Made by a program: the position numbers and the translations under genes
Shown: positions 1 through 7,610 of the stretch, one piece after another
Layout: each line of letters opens with the position of its first letter
Numbering within the stretch: position 1 is the stretch's first letter
Origin: CAZQGJ01 sp964592905
Lineage (GTDB): Bacteria > Patescibacteriota > UBA1384 > CAYGGE01
Assembly (NCBI GenBank): GCA_964592905.1
Contig: CAZQGJ010000002.1
Coordinates: 1-35,495 of the forward strand
Length of the DNA: 35,495 bases
Reading direction: 5' to 3'
The notes under the pieces: model-generated
Databases searched by the model: none
What the model saw: the letters and a program-made list of their open reading frames with translations, nothing else
Told to the model about the DNA's origin: nothing

Positions 1-209
1 TCAGTGAGTTTCTCGATTCCTTAAATCCGCGTGAGCAGAAGATTCTCAAGATGCGTTTCGGACTCGAAGATGGCCGCACCCGCACTCTCGAAGAGGTTGG
101 CAAAGAGTTTGGCGTCACCCGAGAACGTATTCGTCAGATCGAGGCCAAGGCCTTGCAACGCCTCAAGAAACACGACCAGGCCGATCGTCTGCGCGATTAC
201 TTGAAATAA
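1..209 (+). CDS. rpoD: Primary sigma factor, C-terminal fragment (region 4), 5' end outside the window
   Basis: The reading frame is open from the left edge and ends in TAA at 207-209, giving 68 visible residues. They contain sigma-70 region 4: LNPREQKILKMRFGLEDG, then TLEEVGKEFGVTRERIRQIE, the region 4.2 helix-turn-helix that contacts the -35 promoter element. The RERIRQIEAKALQRLK string is the standard signature of housekeeping RpoD/SigA proteins, and the gene ends a short distance after it as usual. The N-terminal regions (1.1 to 3) are not in the window, so calling it the principal sigma rather than a close group 2 paralogue rests on the motif match alone. It converges on the minus-strand glycan cluster, with a hairpin at 233-263 between them. 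Confidence 0.93.
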   Translation, partial: SEFLDSLNPREQKILKMRFGLEDGRTRTLEEVGKEFGVTRERIRQIEAKALQRLKKHDQADRLRDYLK

Positions 210-232
210 GTCTTGGTATCGTCAAGAAAATT

Positions 233-263
233 ATAAGGGAGCGTTCTCGGAACGCTCCCTTAT
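233..263. terminator. Perfect 14-bp hairpin between convergent genes, likely bidirectional terminator
   Basis: Positions 233-246 and 250-263 are perfect reverse complements separated by a 3-nt loop (TCG, 247-249). It lies 24 nt after the sigma factor stop and 73 nt beyond the last minus-strand gene. On the plus strand no T-run follows (TATGTGCT from 261). On the minus strand the stem is followed by AATTTTCTTGAC, which is somewhat U-rich. Position and stem strength support a terminator for both directions; the weak U tract is why confidence is moderate. Confidence 0.7.
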
Positions 264-286
264 GTGCTGTCGACCTAGTCGGATAA

Positions 287-331
287 GCTAGTCTCCCTGG
301 CTCTGGCTAGTCTCCCTGGCTCTGGCTAGTC
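287..331. repeat. 19-bp tandem repeat, about 2.4 copies
   Basis: The unit GCTAGTCTCCCTGGCTCTG occurs at 287-305 and again at 306-324 without mismatch, then a partial copy (GCTAGTC) runs to 331. It lies in the non-coding space between the hairpin and the 3' end of the last minus-strand gene, so it is downstream of both convergent genes. No function is apparent. The rest of 264-335 holds nothing I recognise. Confidence 0.85.
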
Positions 332-335
332 GTTG

Positions 336-548
336 TTACGCAGTATCTCGACCTAGAAAGGCATTGACCAAAACGCCGATAACAACGCAGCCGATGGCTA
401 CGATTGCCAACTCTTGATCGAGCTGGAAATCTGGATGGCTCCTTAACCAGATGTAAGCGAAGCCAAGTACTGCGGCAAGACTAACGGCGATTAGCCATCG
501 CCTCAGTCTTTTTCGTATCCTACGAGGTAATTGCAACTTTCGGTTCAA
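336..548 (-). CDS. Small two-helix membrane protein, unknown function
   Basis: About 70 residues. A strongly basic N-terminus (RKLQLPRRIRKRLRRW) precedes two hydrophobic segments, roughly residues 19-36 and 48-65, joined by an acidic loop (DFQLDQELA). The positive-inside rule predicts a cytoplasmic N-terminus. The start is uncertain: the called start is a TTG at 546-548 that directly abuts a GGGGAGGG stretch, too close for ideal ribosome binding, while a second in-frame TTG at 534-536 would be spaced rather far. It is the last minus-strand gene, 82 nt after gtrA, and is followed by the hairpin at 233-263. I recognise no family. Small basic-plus-two-helix proteins often end glycan operons, but no role can be assigned here. 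Confidence 0.6.
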   Translation of the reverse strand: MNRKLQLPRRIRKRLRRWLIAVSLAAVLGFAYIWLRSHPDFQLDQELAIVAIGCVVIGVLVNAFLGRDTA

Positions 549-630
549 CCCTCCCCAAAACAGTGTGCAGATGCCTTAGATCTTGCCTTAAAACTCGCTA
601 AAAGTCAACCGTTCGACCGGTGGCTATCGC

Positions 631-1032
631 TTATCGATCGACCTGTCTAAATGTCCAGTATTTATTAGCAAAGAAATTCCAAATCCAAGCGACTAATGAA
701 GCGACAATCTTGGCGAGGTTATGATGCCAATCTAATTGTTCGTAGCCGATGTAAAAAATGATAAAATTAATCAGTAACCCGCCGCTAGAAACGATCAGAA
801 ATTCAACCCATTGCCTGGACATGGATTTTGAGTTAACAGCTTTAAAAGTAAATATTCGATTTAAATACCAGTTGGAACTAGCCGCAATAATTAATGAAAT
901 TGTCGCTGCTGCATAAATCGGCAATCTAAACCAAATAAATAGATTTAACAAGGTGAAATCGATCACAAAGCCAGAGGCTCCAACTAGAGAATATTTGAAA
1001 AACTCTAGGTACTTAGATGTAAATCTATTCAT
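631..1032 (-). CDS. GtrA-family membrane protein
   Basis: 133 residues, the usual GtrA length, with four predicted membrane segments (about 15-35, 38-58, 78-98, 105-125). GtrA hallmarks are visible: YSLVGASGFVIDF near the N-terminus, NWYLNRIFTFK after helix 2 and WNFFANKYWTFR after helix 4. The internal duplication of N-x3-(N/K)-x-(I/Y)-x-TF is characteristic of the family. GtrA proteins act in the cytoplasmic membrane and are proposed to flip polyprenyl-phosphate-linked single sugars to the outer face, where GT-C enzymes use them. The ATG overlaps the stop of the preceding GT-C-like gene by 4 nt, so translation is probably coupled. That pairing fits supply of a lipid-linked sugar donor to its neighbour. 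Confidence 0.9.
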   Translation of the reverse strand: MNRFTSKYLEFFKYSLVGASGFVIDFTLLNLFIWFRLPIYAAATISLIIAASSNWYLNRIFTFKAVNSKSMSRQWVEFLIVSSGGLLINFIIFYIGYEQLDWHHNLAKIVASLVAWIWNFFANKYWTFRQVDR

Positions 1033-2816
1033 CGCTCAATCGCCTTTAGGATCGTTATGAACTTATCTTTATCGTATGGAGTGACGCTTCGAGTAGCTTC
1101 GTCCCAGGTGTAGGCGTAAATTGGTACGTCCGGTCTTTCGAGATGAGCAGCCGTTAGAGAGGTTACATCAGGAAAGTACTTCAGTTCTCCTGGCGAGTAA
1201 TAGGCCTCGAAATTATTATGACCTAGAAAAATTCCGCGAATCGGTCCATGAGGCTCTATTTTATCATTGCGTGCCTCGGTGAAAAATTTAACCTTTCCGT
1301 CTCGTGGTATCAAGGCCAAGATCTGTTCAATATATCGACGATTAGAAAGAGAAAATTTTTGCGTAAAGTTAGTGTGAGCGTTCCAACTCGATCGTCCAAG
1401 CCAGAGTACAAGCCCCGCTGTTATTAGGCCTCTGAAGAATATTGATAATGGCTTGAAGATTTTTGGCCAGCGTATGACTAGCGCATTTTCGGTGATTTTA
1501 TCTAGTCCGATAGCCAAGAGCATGGCGAGGCCAATGGCCGAAGTTTGAAGATAACGCGAACCAGGCATATACTCTAAATCGCTTACAAACCAAGTATCTA
1601 TCTTATCGATCGCTTGAGGCAGTTGAGGTCCGCTGATCATGCTGGGCAAAAAAAGAATAATCAACCAACCCCAGGCTAGCCAGGCTAATTTTGAACGGCT
1701 ATCGTCTCGGATTGTCAGTGTAATCGGCAGTAAAGTGATTATCCATAACAATATTGCGCCAATCGCTACCGTGGAAGTGCCTGCAAGCTTAAGATTACGA
1801 AACCACTCGTAGCTAATAAGGTAATGATTCATCTCTACATATAACTCTGCTGGTAATAATTGAGTTAAACTTGCCAAACTTCTACCTAAGAAAAGCATAG
1901 GCGTAAGCTGTTGATTGGCGCTGGCGTTATTAAGTTGTGTTTGGCTTTGTAAATAGAAAAATAGAGCTAGTAGTCCAAAGGGCAATAATCTTACAGCTAT
2001 TCTTTTAAGTCTTGGCCAGCCCCAGCTTTTAAGCCGAATTAACTCGAACATTGCTATCGCTAGAGGCAAGATCGCTGCTCTGACTAACCCGATTTTTAAT
2101 ATATATGCGCCGATTAGTAAGCTTAACCAATAATAATAGGCGGGCAACGGCCTCTTATCTTCATTTTCTAAGAACTGCCAATAGTAATAAAGAGACATTA
2201 GTAAACCCAGCAAGATCCAACTGTTGCCCATAAAGACAAAAAACCATCTCGTGCCGTCTAGGTAGCTTGGCAATGTCAAATAGATAGCCGCTGTTGTCCA
2301 GCTGAGCCACGGTTTCTCTGTTAGCTTGTTAACAAGTATATATACGGTTATTCCAACTAGAGAATGTAGTACTAGGCTAGTGAAGACGAACGGCCCTACT
2401 TGCTCACCAAACCAACTTCTAACTAGGATGAAGGGAAAGAAATGATAATACTGACCATAAGTAGCCAGGCTATCGTTAGCAGCATTATGGAAAGAAGAGA
2501 GCAGCCAGATATATTCTTCTATGTAAAAGAAATGGTCTCTCATCAGCCAGTGGGTGGTCAGGCTGATTGCAGTAAGACTAAGGCCGATGAACCATTGCAG
2601 CCGAGTGGGCCACTGCCAAGCCAGTCGTGCTCTTAGCAATAGAACTCCGAGGCCGCAGAGACCAGTGGCAATTAGTCCCTCGATTAGGTAAGCTTCTGTC
2701 ATCGAGCCTGAATAGGTCAGTAAGAGCTTAAATAAAGCTCTATCATAATTTATCGATAAGAAGATTAAGGTTGTAATAATCAGAGTTAAGCTGGTGCGAT
2801 CTCTGAATAAGCGCAT
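1029..2816 (-). CDS. Multi-spanning membrane protein, GT-C-type glycosyltransferase candidate
   Basis: 595 residues with about 11-12 hydrophobic helices and a soluble C-terminal part of roughly 110 residues. An acidic cluster in the first large periplasmic-side loop (RDHFFYIEEYIWLL, residues 93-106) sits where GT-C enzymes carry their catalytic Asp/Glu after the first helices. GT-C enzymes transfer sugars from polyprenyl-phosphate donors outside the membrane. There is no closer family I can name. The ATG overlaps the TAA of the upstream flavoprotein gene (TAATG) and the stop overlaps gtrA, so the three are tightly coupled. The C-terminal region is rich in aromatic and acidic residues, compatible with acceptor binding. 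Confidence is high for a real membrane protein and moderate for a glycosyltransferase. Confidence 0.75.
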   Translation of the reverse strand: MRLFRDRTSLTLIITTLIFLSINYDRALFKLLLTYSGSMTEAYLIEGLIATGLCGLGVLLLRARLAWQWPTRLQWFIGLSLTAISLTTHWLMRDHFFYIEEYIWLLSSFHNAANDSLATYGQYYHFFPFILVRSWFGEQVGPFVFTSLVLHSLVGITVYILVNKLTEKPWLSWTTAAIYLTLPSYLDGTRWFFVFMGNSWILLGLLMSLYYYWQFLENEDKRPLPAYYYWLSLLIGAYILKIGLVRAAILPLAIAMFELIRLKSWGWPRLKRIAVRLLPFGLLALFFYLQSQTQLNNASANQQLTPMLFLGRSLASLTQLLPAELYVEMNHYLISYEWFRNLKLAGTSTVAIGAILLWIITLLPITLTIRDDSRSKLAWLAWGWLIILFLPSMISGPQLPQAIDKIDTWFVSDLEYMPGSRYLQTSAIGLAMLLAIGLDKITENALVIRWPKIFKPLSIFFRGLITAGLVLWLGRSSWNAHTNFTQKFSLSNRRYIEQILALIPRDGKVKFFTEARNDKIEPHGPIRGIFLGHNNFEAYYSPGELKYFPDVTSLTAAHLERPDVPIYAYTWDEATRSVTPYDKDKFITILKAIER

Positions 2817-4231
2817 TATTTACTCTTTTCTTCTTCTAGATAATCGCTGTCCTCGTTAATGTTCCAAAGGTCATAATTAGAGCCGTATTCATTTCTAGCT
2901 GCGTAGATACCGGAAAGTAAGGCGTGGTCCATATTGTTATATTTGAACATTCCCGCTCGTCCAATTAATGTCAGATTTTCAAATTTTAAAAGATAGTCTT
3001 TCATCACATTGAACGAATCTTCATAGCCTAAATAGTAGAGCGGATATGAATCGAGCTCTCTGATGACAAAACCTTCCGATACCTCGGTCGATTGAGCTAA
3101 TTTCAATTGTTCTAACTCTTGAGTTGCAAACTTGACTAAATCTTCATCTTTCATTTTCCAAATCTCATCATCTCTGTAGCAAAAATATTCACAGGAAATA
3201 GCTATCAGGTCTGGGCCAGTTGTCATCGAGTGTGAGAATTGATTGTAATTACTAATTCTAGCCATCTTGACCTCAGGACTGTGGACATATATCCAGTTAT
3301 CTGGAAATGGTTGCCGGTCCTTAATGATTAAATTGACGGTTATATGGTCACGATAACGCAAAGTCTTGGCTGCATCGATAACGGCTTTTTCGGGCAAAGG
3401 ATTAAGGATCTTAATAAAGTCTGTGATAGGAATGCTTGATAATAATTTATCAATTTGAACCTTAACGATTTGGCCTTTGTGTAGTAATTCTATAGAATTA
3501 ATTTTTTGACCTGTATGATTGATGCGTTGGCAACGATGCTCTAAATAAATCTTACTACCAGATTCGACTAAATTATTGGCCATAGTTTCATACATCATAC
3601 CGGCCCCTTTGGTCGGATAACGAAATTCACTAATCAGGCTGCGAACCTTGGCTCGCTTTGGCATTAGGGCGTTAGTGATTACTTCGGTGAGATTCAAGCC
3701 TTTTATTCTTTGTGCGGCCCAGCGAGCATCGATTTCATGACATGGCACCCCCCATACCTTCTCGGTGTATGTCTTGAAAAAAGTTCGGTAGAGTTTTTTC
3801 CCGAATTTTTGCGAAATCCAATCCTCGAATGAGATGGCTTTTTTCTTTGGTGCGATCATTGCCCAAAAGTAACTAAGCAACATTAGGCCGGTTTCGAATA
3901 GACCGAGATTCTTTAATACATTGCCAGCCTTTATCGGATAGTCAAAGAAACGATTGCGATAATATATTCTGGTTAATCTTGGAACATGCAAAAAGTCAGT
4001 CCCTAGCGTTTCCTCCCAAAGTTTTAAAACCGTTTTATCTTTGGTATAGAAGCGGTGCGGACCAACATCGAATAAGTTACCTTTGAACTTGATCGTCCTC
4101 GCCAGTCCCCCAATGATTTTGTGTGTATCGAATATGGTGACGGGTTGCTGATGTTTCGAAAATTCATATCCAGCCCCAAGGCCAGAGGGGCCAGCGCCAA
4201 GAATTACAATATTAACCGGAGATTTTTTCAT
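2816..4231 (-). CDS. FAD-dependent oxidoreductase, UDP-galactopyranose mutase / protoporphyrinogen oxidase-like
   Basis: 471 residues. The N-terminal dinucleotide-binding fold is clear: VILGAGPSGLGAGYEF (GxGxxG at 12-17), an acidic end of beta-2 (FD at 34-35) and GGLAR at 41-45. GPHRFYTK (57-64) and YTEKVWG are typical of the flavoprotein clade often annotated as UGM-like in O-antigen clusters. The C-terminal LIGRAGMFKYNNMDHALLSG is the second FAD-contact segment. If it is a mutase it would convert UDP-galactopyranose to UDP-galactofuranose in the cytoplasm; an amine-oxidase-like role cannot be excluded by eye. The start has a GAAAGGA Shine-Dalgarno a few bases upstream. It lies between a GT4 gene and a GT-C-like gene, consistent with sugar donor supply. 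Confidence 0.8.
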   Translation of the reverse strand: MKKSPVNIVILGAGPSGLGAGYEFSKHQQPVTIFDTHKIIGGLARTIKFKGNLFDVGPHRFYTKDKTVLKLWEETLGTDFLHVPRLTRIYYRNRFFDYPIKAGNVLKNLGLFETGLMLLSYFWAMIAPKKKAISFEDWISQKFGKKLYRTFFKTYTEKVWGVPCHEIDARWAAQRIKGLNLTEVITNALMPKRAKVRSLISEFRYPTKGAGMMYETMANNLVESGSKIYLEHRCQRINHTGQKINSIELLHKGQIVKVQIDKLLSSIPITDFIKILNPLPEKAVIDAAKTLRYRDHITVNLIIKDRQPFPDNWIYVHSPEVKMARISNYNQFSHSMTTGPDLIAISCEYFCYRDDEIWKMKDEDLVKFATQELEQLKLAQSTEVSEGFVIRELDSYPLYYLGYEDSFNVMKDYLLKFENLTLIGRAGMFKYNNMDHALLSGIYAARNEYGSNYDLWNINEDSDYLEEEKSK

Positions 4232-4239
4232 CGTTCCTT

Positions 4240-5472
4240 TCAGTCTTGAGAGCTGTAAAGCTTGATCAGCACGGGCATGAATTTAGCTAGAGAATAATTT
4301 TTGGCTATCTCTAAACCATTAACTCTGAATTGCTGAGCTAAATTAGAGTTTATCACTATCTCTGTAGAGGCGCGAGCTAAAACTTCCGTTTGATTAAACG
4401 GTACGGCAATGCCTGCTTTTCCGAGCACATAGCCAGCTTGATTGCGTTTATTGGCTTGAATCAACTCGCTACTGGCTCCGGTTGGGCCAACGATGACCGG
4501 CGTACCCTGTCCCATGGCTTCGAGGGTGACAATGCCAAATGACTCGGTACGACTAGGCACGACAAGGGCTCGCGCACCGGCGATCGCCGATCGTTTAAGT
4601 TCTCCCTCGAGGTAGTCTAGATTGAGGACATAATCAGGGAGAGATTGTTGTTGCCAGGCGATGGTGGCTAAGCCGGCTGCTACTAAAGTACAGTTCGGTA
4701 TACGCTGTCGAATGATCGGCATTGCATTTAACAAGGTTAATAAGCCTTTGTCGAAGGCTTTGGTGCCCAGGAACAACAAGTAGGGTTTATCTCTTAAAGC
4801 TGGATATTTAGCTAAAAAGGTTTCTGCAGGTGTTTCTGTTAGCTCAGTTGATGATAGGTAGCTAGCTGGCACGACAGTTAGCTTTGTTGGCTCTATGCCC
4901 ATTTTAATTAACTCTGTCAGTTCGTAATTAGTAAAACAGGCCACTTTATATGCCTGATTAAGCACTCGAGCGATTAAGGAATTTGTGAATGATTCAATGC
5001 CAAAGTGCATCATTGGACTGATTATCAATTTTATCCGATGCTTCTGAGCAATCTTGGCTGTTTCCCATACATGAGCTAGGGGCATAGGGCCGGTATGGAT
5101 AAAATCAGGCTTAGACTCTAAGATCGCTTGTTCTAGGCCCATGAAATGTGGACCGAAACTTAAGAATTTAAACTCAGGCCCAAGTATTTTGGCTAATCTT
5201 GGCCAAAATCTATCTACCAAGTAATAGAGAGAACCAATAGCCCAGTTAACAACCAGCCTCTTGATTGAGACCTCGTTAATCGATTCGGTTCGTGGCAATT
5301 TAACGATCCTGGGATCGTAGATGCCCCTGACAACCGCTGTGTCAGAAGTGATTACGGTCACCTTAAACTCTTTGGATCGAGCAAGGCATTCGGCATACCG
5401 AGCAATAACGGTCTCCGATCCTGTAAGTTGTGCCGGGAGATAGCGTTGAATGACGAAAGTGATATTCTGCAT
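4240..5472 (-). CDS. Glycosyltransferase family 4 (GT-B fold)
   Basis: 410 residues. The N-terminal half has the GT4 acceptor-side layout (IQRYLPAQLTGSETVIARYAE, the position of the usual glycine-rich donor loop). The C-terminal half carries the nucleotide-sugar site: FLGTKAFDKGLLTLLNAMP, then VPSRTESFGIVTLEAMGQG, the E-x7-E signature, then TPVIVGPTGASSELI. GT4 enzymes are retaining transferases acting at the inner membrane face on lipid-linked acceptors. The sugar cannot be predicted. It starts 8 nt after the stop of the 709-residue membrane protein gene and is followed 8 nt later by the flavoprotein gene. No clear Shine-Dalgarno is visible, so it may depend on coupling. Confidence 0.9.
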   Translation of the reverse strand: MQNITFVIQRYLPAQLTGSETVIARYAECLARSKEFKVTVITSDTAVVRGIYDPRIVKLPRTESINEVSIKRLVVNWAIGSLYYLVDRFWPRLAKILGPEFKFLSFGPHFMGLEQAILESKPDFIHTGPMPLAHVWETAKIAQKHRIKLIISPMMHFGIESFTNSLIARVLNQAYKVACFTNYELTELIKMGIEPTKLTVVPASYLSSTELTETPAETFLAKYPALRDKPYLLFLGTKAFDKGLLTLLNAMPIIRQRIPNCTLVAAGLATIAWQQQSLPDYVLNLDYLEGELKRSAIAGARALVVPSRTESFGIVTLEAMGQGTPVIVGPTGASSELIQANKRNQAGYVLGKAGIAVPFNQTEVLARASTEIVINSNLAQQFRVNGLEIAKNYSLAKFMPVLIKLYSSQD

Positions 5473-5480
5473 CGTATCTG

Positions 5481-7610
5481 TTACTCAGCTTGGAAAAGTT
5501 GTAGTTCGTTAATCACCCAGTTTGAGGATGTGGCCAAGGTGTCGGCTTGCTCAACCTTGAGGCGCTTTATGTTGCGACGACGGAAGAGGATCGACAGGTC
5601 AGGTTGGCTGGAGCCACCGGTGTGCATCGGCAATAGTTGGTACTCGCCATTTTCCTCGGCAAAATATAAGTTATATTTTTTAATATGATCATTCGGATTA
5701 GAAGTGAACATCTTGATGCCACTCAAGGAGTTAATCGTCTGTGGAAAGACTAATTCGATGTACTCACCTGCGTTATGGTAGCTAACCCATCGCGTGTCTA
5801 GCTTCTTGTCTGATAGATGAGCTTGTATAAACCCCGGTGCTGCGCCTCCGGGGAGGCTTGTGTTAATTATGGTGCCATCAGGTATTTCTATGGCTTTCCT
5901 AGGTTCAAACCGAGCTCCTAGCTGCTCTCGAACGCTAGATGTGCGATTCTCTACCTTGTGGTAGTCGTAATAAAAGGCATGTACATCGTCTATGCTGAAC
6001 TCATGTCTTTGATAGGCGCGTTCCAGTTCGCCGTAATCTCTAAAATAGCCAAAGCCAGTCTGATCGTGGCGAATAAAGCCTTGACTGACCCAGTCCCAAA
6101 AGTCAATTTTTTGGAAGAACGGCCTAAAATCTAGCTCTTGATTCTGATAAAGTACCATCAAGCTGTAGCCAGGGCCAGAAAAAAAAGGAGCTAAATAGTA
6201 GGCCGAACCGTTATAACCGAAAACGCTCGATTCTAAGAGGATTACCTGGTTATTTTTAAAGACAGGTAATGCCTCTTTGATCGTTTTGAAGATTAAGCGT
6301 CGCTCTTTGGCATCGCTATAAGCTCGTTTCTGTCGGGCATTGGTGCCTGATAGATTTAGCCCCACTAATACAACCGCCAGGCCGATGGCTACAATCGGAA
6401 TAATTTTCGAGCCCAAAGTCTTGAGCTGTCGGTTCTGCCAGAAATCACTGACAATCAGGGCAACTAACGGCCCTAATGCTAGTTGGCTGGCAAAGTAATA
6501 GCGTAGCTCTAAGACCTCGGGATTTTTACCAAAAATAATGTAGCTGATAAAGCCAAACCAACCCCATAGCGATAACCAGATATAGAGTCTTTTTCGTTCG
6601 GGCTTGGCCTGCCAGATACCGATACCGATTAAGATGATAAGAGCAACACTCAGAGCGCGCGAGATAGCGATAATAGTTCGAGTTAGCCCGCGGTCGGTAC
6701 CGGCGATCGATTTGACTGCCCAGTCAACTGTCATCTGATTAGGAATAAGCGTTTGCCCTAAATGATCGAACGGTAATAAGAAGAAAGTTTTAATCAGGTC
6801 AGTTCGATACTTTGCCGGCTCTGTTGAGCTGATGAGCTGACTAAAACTGCTCAGCTTAGCTTGGCGTCGTTGCTCAATGAAAAGAAAGCTGGCTACGATC
6901 ACCAAAATGACCAACCAAAAGCTCCAAATGGGCTTGGCTTTTAAGTCGTCGATAAATCGTTCGCGACCTTGATTAAATGATAGCCGGCCGAGTTTTACTC
7001 TGAGTAGCCACGGCAAGGCTAATAGAGGTACCACGACCCAGAGGGCCTCCTCTTTGAAATAAAGGGCGAGTAGTAAAAACAGAGCTGACTTAGCCAAATT
7101 CCAGAATTTTTTCTGCTCTAGAAAATCGATAGCTGAATTAAGGCTTAGAATCGCTAAAATCTGACAGGGGACAGAGGCGAGGAAGCTACCAAACCAAGTA
7201 GCGCTATGTCCGCCGTTAGTTGGTAGCCAGACAGCAATGGCTAGCATCGCCGAGACGACAGGCTTTAGCTTGAATCTTCGATAGAGATGATAGATGGCCA
7301 AGGACAGACAGAATATTAAAAGCAAGCTCGCGATACCATAAAGCCAAGCGTTGGTGCTGAAGAGCGACCAGCTAGCTCGATTGACCAAACAGACCAAAGG
7401 CCTTTGAATGGTTAAGCAGTTAGTGATCGGTTGATCGCTAATCAGGATCTGTTGACCGAATACCATCCACTCGTCCTGTTCGAAATAGGTGAACGGCTGA
7501 CGCCAAAAAATCGTCAACAGTCCGAGGGCGGTTAGTGACATCGGATGGGCTTTGAGCCAACTATAAACCTTGGACGAAAGCTTCTGGACAGACTTAACGG
7601 TTAGCTTCAC
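5481..7610 (-). CDS. GT-C-like membrane protein with a C-terminal F5/8-type (discoidin-like) domain
   Basis: 709 residues. Residues about 25-430 hold around ten membrane helices, with EQDEWM (acidic pair at 46-47) just after helix 1, the usual GT-C catalytic position. Residues about 440-575 form a soluble aromatic-rich region. The last 130 residues read like a galactose-binding or F5/8 type C fold: a DKKLDTRWVS motif, GEYIELVFP, then a surface loop, YNLYFAEENGEY, and a final NWVINELQLF strand. In that family the domain binds carbohydrate, which would tether the enzyme to its polymer outside the cell. The start is GTG with an AAGGAG Shine-Dalgarno, overlapping the previous gene by 17 nt. The domain assignment is from pattern alone. 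Confidence 0.75.
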   Translation of the reverse strand: MKLTVKSVQKLSSKVYSWLKAHPMSLTALGLLTIFWRQPFTYFEQDEWMVFGQQILISDQPITNCLTIQRPLVCLVNRASWSLFSTNAWLYGIASLLLIFCLSLAIYHLYRRFKLKPVVSAMLAIAVWLPTNGGHSATWFGSFLASVPCQILAILSLNSAIDFLEQKKFWNLAKSALFLLLALYFKEEALWVVVPLLALPWLLRVKLGRLSFNQGRERFIDDLKAKPIWSFWLVILVIVASFLFIEQRRQAKLSSFSQLISSTEPAKYRTDLIKTFFLLPFDHLGQTLIPNQMTVDWAVKSIAGTDRGLTRTIIAISRALSVALIILIGIGIWQAKPERKRLYIWLSLWGWFGFISYIIFGKNPEVLELRYYFASQLALGPLVALIVSDFWQNRQLKTLGSKIIPIVAIGLAVVLVGLNLSGTNARQKRAYSDAKERRLIFKTIKEALPVFKNNQVILLESSVFGYNGSAYYLAPFFSGPGYSLMVLYQNQELDFRPFFQKIDFWDWVSQGFIRHDQTGFGYFRDYGELERAYQRHEFSIDDVHAFYYDYHKVENRTSSVREQLGARFEPRKAIEIPDGTIINTSLPGGAAPGFIQAHLSDKKLDTRWVSYHNAGEYIELVFPQTINSLSGIKMFTSNPNDHIKKYNLYFAEENGEYQLLPMHTGGSSQPDLSILFRRRNIKRLKVEQADTLATSSNWVINELQLFQAE

